A stretch of 64,000 nt of DNA, taken from assembly GCF_030816235.1 (NCBI RefSeq), contig NZ_JAUSXT010000001.1, positions 1,426,001 to 1,490,000 on the forward strand, read 5' to 3'. The position numbers and the translations under genes are program-made. Positions 49,988 to 58,777 of the stretch are shown here, in pieces (position 1 is the first letter of the stretch; the number at the start of each line of letters is the position of its first letter). This DNA is from Microbacterium sp. W4I4 (GTDB lineage: Bacteria > Actinomycetota > Actinomycetes > Actinomycetales > Microbacteriaceae). The notes under the pieces were generated by a model. That model saw only the letters and a list, made by a program, of their open reading frames with translations, did not search any database and had not been told where the DNA came from.

Positions 49988-52030
49988 GTGCGCGTGCTGC
50001 GAATCTCGCACAGCGCCACGATCACGGCGTGGCGCGGTCGTGAGCGCGCACTGCGGGATGCCGGGGACGACATAACCCTCATCACCGCCCCGCGCTGGCA
50101 CGCCGGCGGGGTGTGGGTGGACCTCGACGCGCAGCCCGAGGAGCAGGTGCGTCCGGCGCGCACGTGCTTCGGCCGGCATCCGGCCCTCTTCGTCTACGCG
50201 CCGGGTCCGCTCTGGCGGGCGCTGGGCGAGCGCTGGGACGTGATCGACATCCATGAGGAGCCGTTCGCGCTCAGCACGGCTCAGGTGCTGCTGATGCGCG
50301 CGCTGCGCCGCAACAGCGCCCCGATCGTGCTGTACACCGCGCAGAACCTCGACAAGCGCTATCCGGTGCCGTTCCGATGGCTCGAGCGGTGGGCGCTGCG
50401 GTCTGCCGCCGGGGTCTCCGCGTGCAATACCGAGGCCGCGCGGATCGCGATGCGCAAGGGCTTCGCGGGTCGCGCGCGGGTGATCCCGCTGGGCGTGGAT
50501 GCTGTGACGACGGATGCTGCGGCACCCCAGCGGACAAGTGGCACACATGGCTCCCTTGCTGCCCGGGAAAGCGACCATGTGGCGCACATGTCCGGGCGGG
50601 CGGACGGCGACGGCGTCGTCATGGTCGGTCTGCTCGGTCGACTCGTGCCCGAGAAGGGCGTGCTGACACTGTTCGAGGCGATGCGAGAGCGCCCGGCTCT
50701 GCGCGCTCGCATCGGCGGTTCCGGGCCTCTCGCGGACACACTTCCCGACCTGGCCGCCGCGCACGGCATCGAGGATCGCGTGCAGCTCCTGGGCGCCATC
50801 TCACCCGACAAGGTGATCGATTTCTACCGTTCGATCGACGTGCTCGCCGTGCCCTCGATCCCCACCGACTCGTGGACCGAGCAGTTCGGCCGGGTGGCGG
50901 TCGAGGCGATGGCCGCCGGAGTGCCGGTGGTCTCCAGCGATGCCGGTGCACTGCCGGATGTCGTGGGCGGGGCGGGCATCGTGGTGTCGGTGGGCGGGGC
51001 GGGCATCGTGGTGTCGGTGGGCGACCCGGAGAGACTCGCCGAGGCTCTCGAGACCGCAGCAGGCCCGCGCCGAGCCGAGCTCATCGAGGCCGGTCTGAAG
51101 CGGGCACAGGAATGCTCGTGGGAGTCGGTGGCCGCCCAGTACCAGGAGCTGTATCGCTCGGTTGCGCACGCGACGACGACAGAACGCGGCCTGGAGATCA
51201 TCGTGGTCGCCTACGGCGCGGTCGACATGCTGCGCCGGGCGCTCACTCCCGTTGCCGCCCTGCCGGTCACCGTGATCGACAACTCGTCGATGCCCGAGAT
51301 CGCCGCGCTGTGCGCGGAGCTCGGCATCCGCTACCGCGATTCCGGTGGCAACATCGGTTTCGGCTCCGCGGTGAACCTCGCCCTGACCGACCGCCTGGTG
51401 CCCGGCGGTGACGTGCTGCTGCTGAATCCGGATGCCGAGATCGACGCGGATGCCATCACGCGCCTGCACACGGCGCTGCGCGCCGAACCCGACCTGGCCA
51501 GTGTCGGCCCCGCCCAGGTCGACGATGCCGGCCACAGCGCCCGGGTCCTGTGGCCGTTCCCCGCGCCGCATCGCAGCTGGCTCGAAGCAGTGGGCCTTGC
51601 GCGCCTGATCCGCGGCCCGCAGTTCGTGATCGGCTCGATGCTGCTGCTGCGCGCCGAGGCGCTGGACCAGGTCGGCGGCTTCGACGAACGCTTCTTCCTC
51701 TATGCGGAGGAGACCGATTGGGCCTACCGCGCGCACCTGCTGGGCTGGCGTCACACGTCCGTCCCCGCGGTGCAGGCCGTGCACGCCGCCGGCGGGACCA
51801 GCACGGATCCCCGACGTCGCGAAGCGCACTTCCATGCTTCTCAGGAGCGCTACTTCCGCAAGCACTTCGGCGCGGGCGGCTGGCAGAGCGCACGGCTCGC
51901 GGCCTGGGTCGGCGCGACCGCCAGATCGATCGTCCTCCGCGGCGAGCGCGGCGCCGCCGCCCGTCGCCGCGCCGCTCTGTACTGTCTGGGCCCGGTGCGG
52001 GTCGAGCAGCGGTTCCGGAGGGCGGGCTGA
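49988..52030 (+). CDS. Fused GT4-GT2 bifunctional glycosyltransferase
   Basis: A 680-residue protein. Residues 1-395 form a GT4 enzyme (RISHSATITAWRGRERALRDAGDDITLIT; GLLGRLVPEKGVLTLFEAM; FYRSIDVLAVPSIPTDSWTEQFGRVAVEAMAAGVPVV). Residues ~400-640 form a GT2 enzyme of the rhamnosyltransferase type (EIIVVAYGAVDMLRRAL; DSGGNIGFGSAVNLAL; LLLNPDAEIDADAI; GSMLLLRAEALDQVGGFDERFFLYAEETDWAYRA). It could add two successive sugars. The GTG at 49988 follows CTGGGGAGG. A palindrome (50531-50594) and a 27-bp tandem duplication lie inside the GT4 part. Confidence 0.9.
   Translation: MRVLRISHSATITAWRGRERALRDAGDDITLITAPRWHAGGVWVDLDAQPEEQVRPARTCFGRHPALFVYAPGPLWRALGERWDVIDIHEEPFALSTAQVLLMRALRRNSAPIVLYTAQNLDKRYPVPFRWLERWALRSAAGVSACNTEAARIAMRKGFAGRARVIPLGVDAVTTDAAAPQRTSGTHGSLAARESDHVAHMSGRADGDGVVMVGLLGRLVPEKGVLTLFEAMRERPALRARIGGSGPLADTLPDLAAAHGIEDRVQLLGAISPDKVIDFYRSIDVLAVPSIPTDSWTEQFGRVAVEAMAAGVPVVSSDAGALPDVVGGAGIVVSVGGAGIVVSVGDPERLAEALETAAGPRRAELIEAGLKRAQECSWESVAAQYQELYRSVAHATTTERGLEIIVVAYGAVDMLRRALTPVAALPVTVIDNSSMPEIAALCAELGIRYRDSGGNIGFGSAVNLALTDRLVPGGDVLLLNPDAEIDADAITRLHTALRAEPDLASVGPAQVDDAGHSARVLWPFPAPHRSWLEAVGLARLIRGPQFVIGSMLLLRAEALDQVGGFDERFFLYAEETDWAYRAHLLGWRHTSVPAVQAVHAAGGTSTDPRRREAHFHASQERYFRKHFGAGGWQSARLAAWVGATARSIVLRGERGAAARRRAALYCLGPVRVEQRFRRAG
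50531..50594. repeat. 64-bp palindromic insertion inside the GT4 domain
   Basis: CGGACAAGTGGCACACATGG (50531-50550) and CCATGTGGCGCACATGTCCG (50575-50594) pair at 16 of 20 positions. It is in frame and encodes about 21 residues in the linker between the two GT4 Rossmann domains, a stretch unlike either domain core. It lacks the 19-nt unit spacing of the other elements. Confidence 0.65.
50963..51023 (+). repeat. 27-bp tandem duplication in the GT4 domain
   Basis: Two perfect 27-bp copies (50963-50989, 50990-51016) plus 7 bp of a third, encoding two VGGAGIVVS blocks in a row. Normally one such block follows the DVVGG of GT4 enzymes, so this is probably a recent replication slip. Confidence 0.92.
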
Positions 52031-53127
52031 TGCACATCGTGCAGATCGCCTCGCGGGTCGGCCCGGGCACCGGCATCGGCGCGGTGGCATGGAACCTCGA
52101 GCGCGAGTTCCTCGCTCAGGGGCACACGGTCGAGCGGTTCACGATGACGCCGAAGGCGGCTCGGACCCGCCTCGGACACCAGCTGCGTCAGGCCTGGTCG
52201 ACCGTGCATCTCACGTTCACCGGCACCCGCCGCGCACGTCGTTTCCTCGCCGAGCGAGCGGATGCCGTCGCCATCAGCCACAATGCTGTGATGGCCGGAG
52301 ATCTCTACGTCGATCACGGCCTCGCCATCGCGGCGGTGTCAGCCCGCGGCCGTACCCCGCTGCGCGTGCTGCGCAACCCCGCGATCGGCTTCGGGTGGGT
52401 GCGCGACAGCATCCGCTTCCGCAACGGCACGCACCGGATGATCATCGCGCCGACCACGGCCGAGGCCGGCGTGCTGCGACGAGTGCACCGCGGCATCCGC
52501 ACCCCGATCGAGGTGATTCCGCACGGCGTCGACCTCGAGACGTTCCGTCCGCCGACGCCAGACGAGAGGAGCTCTGCGCGCGCGGCACTGGCGCTGGACG
52601 ACGAGCACCGGGTGGCGCTGTTCGTGGGACATGAGCTGCGTTGGAAGGGCGTGCCGCAGCTGATCGATGCCCTGGTGCACGCGACGACGGTGATGCTGCT
52701 CGTCGTGGGCGGCGACACGAAGACCATTCCCGAGATGCGACAGCGAGCGCAGCAGCGCGGAGTCGCCGAGCGGGTGCTGTTCGCGGGGATGCACGCCGAC
52801 GTACGCCCTTTCTACTTCGCCGCCGACATGTTCGTACTGCCCAGCGGCTACGAGTCGTTCGCCCTGGTCATCGCCGAAGCGCTCGCCTCCGGTCTGCCGG
52901 TGATCGCGACCCGCACCGGATGCGCCCCTGACCTGATCGTCGAAGGCGAGACCGGGTATCTGGTCGACCGGGACCCGGTGATGATCGCCGACCGCTTGGA
53001 GCGCATCGCGGCAACAGATGTCGAGGAATGGCGCGTGCGCTGCCGGGAAACGGTGGCGGGCCTCGCCTGGCCGATCGTCGCGGCGCAGTACCTCTCGGTG
53101 CTGCGTGGCCTGGCGGTGACGAGGTGA
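52030..53127 (+). CDS. Glycosyltransferase family 4 protein
   Basis: A 365-residue GT-B enzyme. The N-terminus reads MHIVQIASRVGPGTGIGAVAWNLEREFLAQGHTVERFT. The acceptor-domain end has VIPHGVDLETFRPP. The donor domain has ALFVGHELRWKGVPQLIDAL and FAADMFVLPSGYESFALVIAEALASGLPVIATRTGCAPDLI, with the usual ExxxxxxxE pair. It starts at the stop of the fused enzyme (TGATG) and overlaps the next gene by 4 bp, so the four genes 49988-55276 form one operon. Confidence 0.92.
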   Translation: MHIVQIASRVGPGTGIGAVAWNLEREFLAQGHTVERFTMTPKAARTRLGHQLRQAWSTVHLTFTGTRRARRFLAERADAVAISHNAVMAGDLYVDHGLAIAAVSARGRTPLRVLRNPAIGFGWVRDSIRFRNGTHRMIIAPTTAEAGVLRRVHRGIRTPIEVIPHGVDLETFRPPTPDERSSARAALALDDEHRVALFVGHELRWKGVPQLIDALVHATTVMLLVVGGDTKTIPEMRQRAQQRGVAERVLFAGMHADVRPFYFAADMFVLPSGYESFALVIAEALASGLPVIATRTGCAPDLIVEGETGYLVDRDPVMIADRLERIAATDVEEWRVRCRETVAGLAWPIVAAQYLSVLRGLAVTR

Positions 53128-54176
53128 GCGACGCGCTCCGGATCATGCATGTCGTCTGCTCCGACCGCTTCGCGGGCGTGGAGCAGTTCGTGCTGCGGCT
53201 GGCGGTCGCGCAGGCCGAGGCGGGGCACGACGTGCATGTCATCGGTGGCGCAGAACCGCGGATGCGAGAGCCGCTCGCCACCGCGAATGCCACCTGGGCT
53301 GCGGCGACGGGGGTCCGGCAGGCGTTCTCCGCGCTGCGATCTCGTAGCAATGATGTGGATGTGGTGAACGCGCACATGACGGATGCGGATGCCGCTGCCG
53401 TTCTCGCGCTGGGCAGGCGCGGTCCCGCACTGGTGTCGACCCGGCACTTCGCCCTTCCTCGCGGGCGGGCACTCGGAGTGCCGGTCGACCTGCTTGTACG
53501 ACGGCGAGTGGATGCCGAGATCGCGATCAGCACAGCGGTGGCCGGCGCCACCGGCATCCCCTCGACGGTCGTGCACTCCGGCGTGCCAGAGGCCGCCCCT
53601 GACACAGGAGCACCGCGAGAGCGCGTGGTGCTGATGGCGCAGCGTCTGCAACCCGAGAAGCGCACCGACGTCGGCATCCGCGCCTTCGTGTCGTCCGGTC
53701 TCGCCCGCGACGGCTGGCGGCTCGACATCGCGGGCGCCGGGCCGCTGCACGGCGACCTGCAGCGGCTCATCGATGAACTCGATGCGGGCGAATCGGTGCG
53801 GCTGCTGGGCTTCCGTGACGACGTCCCTGAGCTGCTGAGGACGGCCGGACTGTTCCTCGCCCCGTGTGAGGTCGAGGGCCTCGGCCTGGCAGTACTGGAG
53901 GCGATGTCCGCCGGCATCGCCCCGATCGCCGCGGCCGCCGCCGGTCACCGGGATGTGCTGGCCGGGCTGGATGAGCGCAGCGGCTACCGACCGGGCGACA
54001 TCGAGGATGCTGCAACAGCCCTGCGCACCCTGGCCGGCGACGACGAGCGACGAGCTCGCCTCGCGGCCGCAGCCCGCGACCGCGCCCGCACGGAGTTCTC
54101 GCTGGAGGGTCAGGTCGCCTGCACGGACGCCGTGTACCGCCGGGCACTGGAGCGCACCGGAGGGCGGCGCGCGTGA
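53124..54176 (+). CDS. Glycosyltransferase family 4 protein
   Basis: A 350-residue GT-B enzyme. The N-terminus reads RIMHVVCSDRFAGVEQFVLRLAVAQAEAGHDVHVIGG. The donor domain has VLMAQRLQPEKRTDVGIRAF and LRTAGLFLAPCEVEGLGLAVLEAMSAGIAPIAAAAAGHRDVL. The start is GTG 53124, overlapping the previous stop by 4 bp; the next gene overlaps in the same way. Sugar specificity cannot be read from sequence. Confidence 0.92.
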   Translation: MSDALRIMHVVCSDRFAGVEQFVLRLAVAQAEAGHDVHVIGGAEPRMREPLATANATWAAATGVRQAFSALRSRSNDVDVVNAHMTDADAAAVLALGRRGPALVSTRHFALPRGRALGVPVDLLVRRRVDAEIAISTAVAGATGIPSTVVHSGVPEAAPDTGAPRERVVLMAQRLQPEKRTDVGIRAFVSSGLARDGWRLDIAGAGPLHGDLQRLIDELDAGESVRLLGFRDDVPELLRTAGLFLAPCEVEGLGLAVLEAMSAGIAPIAAAAAGHRDVLAGLDERSGYRPGDIEDAATALRTLAGDDERRARLAAAARDRARTEFSLEGQVACTDAVYRRALERTGGRRA

Positions 54177-55276
54177 ACGCCTCCAAGGATCTCGTCGTGC
54201 TGTCGCTGGAGCGCTGGGACGGAGTGTGGCGCCGCAACCAGCATCTGATCTCGGGCCTGCTCGCCGCCGAGCCCGAACTGCGGGTGCTGTTCGTCGAACC
54301 GGCAGATGACCCCGCGCACGACCTGCGCAGCGGGCGCCGCCCCGACCTCGGCAGTGGTCTGCGCCGCATCGATGACCGACTGTGGGGGCTGCGCCCCGTC
54401 AAGTGGCTGCCGCGCCGTCTCGATCGCCGTGCAGACGACCGGCTGGCACAGGCTGCGGCTCGCGCGGCAGAACAGCTCGAGATGCAGCATCCGATGCTCT
54501 GGGTCAACGATCCGGCTTCAGTGCAGCTCGCCCAGCGCACCGGTTGGCCGGTGCTCTACGACATGACCGATGACTGGTTGGCCGCTGATCGCCCGGAGGC
54601 CGAGCAGCAGCGCATCGCGGACGGCGAGGCCTGGTTGCTGGAGCACGCCACGACGGTCGTCGCCTGCTCGCCCGAACTCGTCCGACGCAAGTCGCCGCAG
54701 CGGGTGGACATCGCCCTGGTGCGCAACGGCGTCGACACTGCGCGCTACCTGACGCCGATGCCGCGACCTGCGGATGCTCCCGCCGAGCCGTACGCGCTCT
54801 ACGTCGGCACGCTGCACCGGGATCGCATCGACGTCGACCTGTGCATGGCGACCGCGAACGCCATACACGGCAAGGGCCGGCTGGTGCTCATCGGGCCCGA
54901 GGCATGGAGCGCCTCGGACGCCCAGCGCGTGCGCGACGCGGGTGCGATCGTGCTCGGCGCTCGGCCGCACGATCAGGTGCCCGCCTACCTGCAGCATGCC
55001 GACGTGCTGGTCGTGCCGCACGTCGTCGACGCATTCACCGAGAGCCTAGACCCGATCAAGCTCTATGAGTATCAGGCCGTCGGCAGGCCGGTGGTGTCGA
55101 CGCCGGTCGCGGGGTTCCGAGATACCCCGAATGCACAGATCGCCGGCGGCGCGGCATTCGCGGCTGCCGTCGCTGCCGCGATCCCCGCGGGGACGCGCTT
55201 CCCCCAGGATGCGAATGCCACGAACGCCGACTGGTCGACGCGCGTCGCGCAACTCGTCGCCCTGCTGTCACCCTGA
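54173..55276 (+). CDS. GT-B glycosyltransferase, TuaH-like
   Basis: A 367-residue glycosyltransferase. The N-terminus reads LVVLSLERWDGVWRRNQHLISGLLAAEPELRVLFVEPADDP, and LYDMTDDWLA and VRNGVDTARYL follow. The donor domain has HADVLVVPHVVDAFTESLDPIKLYEYQAVGRPVVSTPVAGF. The pattern matches TuaH/YpjH-type glycosyltransferases. The start is GTG 54173. It is the last gene of the four-gene glycosyltransferase operon. Confidence 0.9.
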   Translation: MNASKDLVVLSLERWDGVWRRNQHLISGLLAAEPELRVLFVEPADDPAHDLRSGRRPDLGSGLRRIDDRLWGLRPVKWLPRRLDRRADDRLAQAAARAAEQLEMQHPMLWVNDPASVQLAQRTGWPVLYDMTDDWLAADRPEAEQQRIADGEAWLLEHATTVVACSPELVRRKSPQRVDIALVRNGVDTARYLTPMPRPADAPAEPYALYVGTLHRDRIDVDLCMATANAIHGKGRLVLIGPEAWSASDAQRVRDAGAIVLGARPHDQVPAYLQHADVLVVPHVVDAFTESLDPIKLYEYQAVGRPVVSTPVAGFRDTPNAQIAGGAAFAAAVAAAIPAGTRFPQDANATNADWSTRVAQLVALLSP

Positions 55277-55340
55277 GGGGAGTTCGTATGACAGCAGAGG
55301 ACGCACGACAGGCGCCGACCAGTGTTCGACAGTCAGATGA

Positions 55341-55898
55341 TCAGCAGGGCGGGTAGCCGCACTGACCGTAACCGGCCGACGTCGGAGTCGGTGTGCTGGA
55401 CACGTGCCAGTCCTTGGTCACAGGCGCGTGGTTGTCAGGGTCGGGGCCGGGCCAGTTGTGTCCCCAGCTGATCTCGGCATGCGCATCGAAATTGATGTTC
55501 CCACTGTCGCTGCTGTTCGCCCATACGTGCAGGCAGACGCTGTCGCCCGGTGCGATCGGCGTGCCGAACGCGGGGTCTGCACCGTAGACCGAGAACGTGA
55601 TCCCGCTCGACGTCGTCAGCGTCACCCCGTAGATGTAGATGACGCTGGAGGTGGTGTTGTCGACGTGGAACGTGAACATGTACGCCTTGTTGGCGTCGAG
55701 CGGTGCGCCCGGCTCGTTCGTGCAGCTCGCGCCGGGCCACTTCAGCGCAGGACCGACGGTGACTGTGGGCGGCGGGCCCGATGCAGCGAAAGCCGGAATC
55801 GGTGCGGCGACGGCGATCGCGGGAACCGCCCACGCCATCGCCTTGGTCACGGTACGGCGACTGATTCCGTCGCCGGTGGTCTGCGATTTCTCGCTCAT
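55341..55898 (-). CDS. Small Tat-exported protein of unknown function
   Basis: A 185-residue secreted protein. The twin-arginine signal reads GISRRTVTKAMAWAVPAIAVAAPIPAFAAS. The mature part is beta-rich with four Cys and a Pro-rich end (SAGYGQCGYPPC). No domain is recognised. The signal closely resembles that of the protein at 35273-35884, with the shared string AWAVP-(A/V)-IA. It stands alone, against the direction of its neighbours, inside the polysaccharide locus; a role at the cell surface is a guess. Confidence 0.75.
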   Translation of the reverse strand: MSEKSQTTGDGISRRTVTKAMAWAVPAIAVAAPIPAFAASGPPPTVTVGPALKWPGASCTNEPGAPLDANKAYMFTFHVDNTTSSVIYIYGVTLTTSSGITFSVYGADPAFGTPIAPGDSVCLHVWANSSDSGNINFDAHAEISWGHNWPGPDPDNHAPVTKDWHVSSTPTPTSAGYGQCGYPPC

Positions 55899-56106
55899 GT
55901 GAGCATCCCCAATTGTGCGCCCCAGCGCGGCTCCCCCATAGAGCCGTGAACGCCAAAGGCATTACCGACTAAGACTAGCTCAATCGTCCTCTGCTGGGAA
56001 GACGCCGATATAACGGATCCGCTTCGGCGCAGAACGTCGATGTTAGATTCATCGAAGCTGTCGCCGCGATGCGCGCCGACAACTGCGAGGGGACGGGGAT
56101 CACAGT

Positions 56107-57906
56107 ATGGGGCGACAATCGGAACTGGCGCAGCTGCGTCGGCTTCTCGAGACCACAGGCGCCGCTCCGGGCCGCTGGATCGCCGTCACCGTCACCGTCT
56201 CGCTGCTCCTCGCCGGTCTCGACATGGTCGGCGTGCTCGCGATGCTTCCGCTGATGCAGTTGATCACCGTCGGGACCACCGACGGGCCCTTTCTCGGCAC
56301 GATCTCGTCGCTGACCGGGGCGACCGAGGTGAGCTCGCTGCTGCCGCTGGTGGCTGCGCTCGTCACCGTGGCCTTCCTCGTGAAGAGCATCGGTGCGCTC
56401 GTGTTCCGCTGGTGGCTGCTCGGCCGCACCACCAGGGTGTCGGCCCTGGCCGCGTCCGAGCTGATGCGCCGGTACGTGCTGGCCCCGTACGGGGCGCATC
56501 GCAAGCGCAGCTCGAGCGAGATCTACCGCAATGTGAACGACGCCACGAATCAGGCGTCCAGCGTGCTGCTGGCGACGGTGAGCATCTCGACCGATCTGGT
56601 GACCATGACCGCCATCATCGTGGTCCTGGCGTGGAGCTCGCTGCTGTCGACGATCTTCGCGGCCGTGCTGTTCGGCGTGATCGTGTTCGGTGTGCAGCGC
56701 GCGCTGCGCCGCCGACAGATCGGACTCGGCGAGGTGACGGCATCCGCTTCTCTGCAGGCGTGGCAGGCCCTCATGCCGGGCATCGAAGGCTTCCGCGAGA
56801 CCCGGCTGACGGCCAGCTCGGCGCTCTTCGTGAGCCGTTTCCGCGCCGCCCGCCTTCGTGCCGCGCATGCGCTGCGGCAGATGGGCATCCTCAGCGACAT
56901 CCCGCGCTATCTGCTCGAGATCGCCTTCATCCTCGCGATCGCCGGCATCGCCGCGATCCTCGCGATGACCGGACAACAGGGTGAGATCCTGCCGGTGCTC
57001 GGCGTCTTCGCCGCCGCCTCGATGCGCCTGCTTCCCACGCTCAACCGCATCACCGCGAACGTGGCGACGACTCGCGCCGGCCGTGCCGGTCTGCGGATCA
57101 TGGTCGAAGCGCTCGATCAGCTCGAGTCCGAGGGACAGCACGCAGAGGCGTCCGCGAACGCCCGTGCGCTCACCGGCGACATCAGCGTGGAGGATCTGAG
57201 CTTCCGCTTCCCGGACTCCAGCGAAGACGTGCTGCGCGCGATCACCCTGACCATCCCCGAGAACCGCACGACAGCGTTCGTCGGCTCCAGCGGCGCGGGC
57301 AAGAGCACACTGCTCGACCTGCTGCTCGGTCTGCTCACGCCCACCGGTGGTGAGATCCGCTGCGGCGACCGGTCCATCGACACCGATCTCGCGAGCTGGC
57401 ATGCGGGACTCGGCGTCGTCCCGCAGGACGTGTTCCTGTCGAACACGACGCTCATCGAGAACATCGCGTTCGGGCAGCGTCGCGAGCAGATCGACGAAGA
57501 ACGAGCACGCGAAGTCGTGCGGATGTCGCTGCTCGACGATCTGGTGGCCGAGCTGCCCGAGGGCCTGGACACCATGGTCGGCGATCGCGGCGTGCGCCTG
57601 TCAGGTGGCCAACGACAGCGGGTCGGTCTGGCGCGCGCGCTGTACCGTCGACCGCGGGTGCTCGTACTCGATGAGGCGACCTCGGCGCTCGACAACGCCA
57701 CCGAGTACGAGATCGCCCAGACCCTTCAGCAGCTGCAGGGGTCGATGACGATCATCGTCGTCGCACACCGGCTTTCCACCGTGCGCCACGTCGATCAGCT
57801 GATCTTCATGCGCCATGGCGAGGTCGCCGTCTCCGGCACGTTCGACGAGGTGCGTGCATCGGATGCCGAGTTCGCACGGCTTGTGCAGCTCGGCTCGCTC
57901 GACTGA
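56107..57906 (+). CDS. ABC exporter, PglK-like lipid-linked oligosaccharide flippase candidate
   Basis: A 599-residue half-transporter. About six membrane segments lie in residues 15-320. The ATPase domain has Walker A GSSGAGKST near residue 393, Q-loop VVPQDVFLSNTTLIENIAFG, signature LSGGQRQRVGLARAL near 498 and Walker B VLVLDEATSAL. In polysaccharide loci this type (PglK) flips undecaprenyl-linked glycans, and no Wzx-type flippase is seen here. Its substrate is inferred from context. ATG 56107 follows GAGGGGACGGGG. Confidence 0.88.
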   Translation: MGRQSELAQLRRLLETTGAAPGRWIAVTVTVSLLLAGLDMVGVLAMLPLMQLITVGTTDGPFLGTISSLTGATEVSSLLPLVAALVTVAFLVKSIGALVFRWWLLGRTTRVSALAASELMRRYVLAPYGAHRKRSSSEIYRNVNDATNQASSVLLATVSISTDLVTMTAIIVVLAWSSLLSTIFAAVLFGVIVFGVQRALRRRQIGLGEVTASASLQAWQALMPGIEGFRETRLTASSALFVSRFRAARLRAAHALRQMGILSDIPRYLLEIAFILAIAGIAAILAMTGQQGEILPVLGVFAAASMRLLPTLNRITANVATTRAGRAGLRIMVEALDQLESEGQHAEASANARALTGDISVEDLSFRFPDSSEDVLRAITLTIPENRTTAFVGSSGAGKSTLLDLLLGLLTPTGGEIRCGDRSIDTDLASWHAGLGVVPQDVFLSNTTLIENIAFGQRREQIDEERAREVVRMSLLDDLVAELPEGLDTMVGDRGVRLSGGQRQRVGLARALYRRPRVLVLDEATSALDNATEYEIAQTLQQLQGSMTIIVVAHRLSTVRHVDQLIFMRHGEVAVSGTFDEVRASDAEFARLVQLGSLD

Positions 57907-57937
57907 TCGGGCGGCGCCCGACGCTAGGCTGTCGCTC

Positions 57938-58777
57938 GTGTCGAACCCGTCGTCTCTGCCCCTTCGCGTCGTTCATCATCTGGCGTGGCGGGGTCGGCGA
58001 CTCCGCCGGACGACGGTCGACTTCTTCCGGCGCGGAGACCGCACGGTGATCATGACTCCGCCGGTCGGGCTGCGGTTCGGCAACTGGCTGTATCTGTGGC
58101 TCGATGCCCATCAGCAGACAGCGCTGGGGCAGCCGACGTTCGTGCGCGAGGCACCCGGCATGGCCGAGTGGTTCGACACGTTCCCGGAACTGCGCGCGCT
58201 GACCGTCGACGACGCCGAGATCGGCTTCCATGATCGGCGCGATTGGGAGGAGACGACCTTCCGTCAGCGGTTCGGCATCGACTACTCGCGGGAGACGCTG
58301 CATGAGTTCGCCCGCGACGTGCTGGCGCCCCGCATCCCCGTCGGTCCTCCCGGCCGGCTCGTGATCAACGTGCGCCGCGGTGACTATTACTCGACGCCGT
58401 TGAAAGCCGCCAGTTACGGCTTCGACCAGGTCGGCTACGTCCGCGCGGCTCTGGCACTGCTCGACGACGTCGTCGACGTGCTGGTCGTCTCGGACGACGA
58501 CGTGTGGTGCCGTGAGAACCTCGACGGCCCGATCCGCGAGCGGGCGAGCAGCGTCGCCTACGCGAAACCCGATCCCGCTGCGAACTTCCTGGCCGTCGCG
58601 GGCGCCCGGCGCATCATCGGGATGAACTCCACGTTCACCTACTGGGCTGCCTACGTCGCGGATGCGATGAATGTCGACGCGAAGATCATCATGCCGAGCT
58701 TCCACGCCCGTCTGGGCGGCAGTTCGACGGCCGATCAGCTGGATCCGGCTTGGACGGCACTCGACGGCTTCGGCTGA
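57938..58777 (+). CDS. Fucosyltransferase-like (GT11-type) protein
   Basis: A 279-residue protein. LVINVRRGDYYSTPLK matches the nucleotide-sugar motif of alpha-1,2-fucosyltransferases and similar GT11 enzymes. An N-terminal MTPPVGLRFGNWLYLWLDAHQQ and a C-terminal RIIGMNSTFTYWAAYV follow the family layout (GG-N-Q; F-WWAA). The GTG at 57938 lies seven bases after TAGGCT, suggesting a leaderless transcript. The 3' end overlaps the convergent GT2 gene by 43 bp. Confidence 0.82.
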   Translation: MSNPSSLPLRVVHHLAWRGRRLRRTTVDFFRRGDRTVIMTPPVGLRFGNWLYLWLDAHQQTALGQPTFVREAPGMAEWFDTFPELRALTVDDAEIGFHDRRDWEETTFRQRFGIDYSRETLHEFARDVLAPRIPVGPPGRLVINVRRGDYYSTPLKAASYGFDQVGYVRAALALLDDVVDVLVVSDDDVWCRENLDGPIRERASSVAYAKPDPAANFLAVAGARRIIGMNSTFTYWAAYVADAMNVDAKIIMPSFHARLGGSSTADQLDPAWTALDGFG

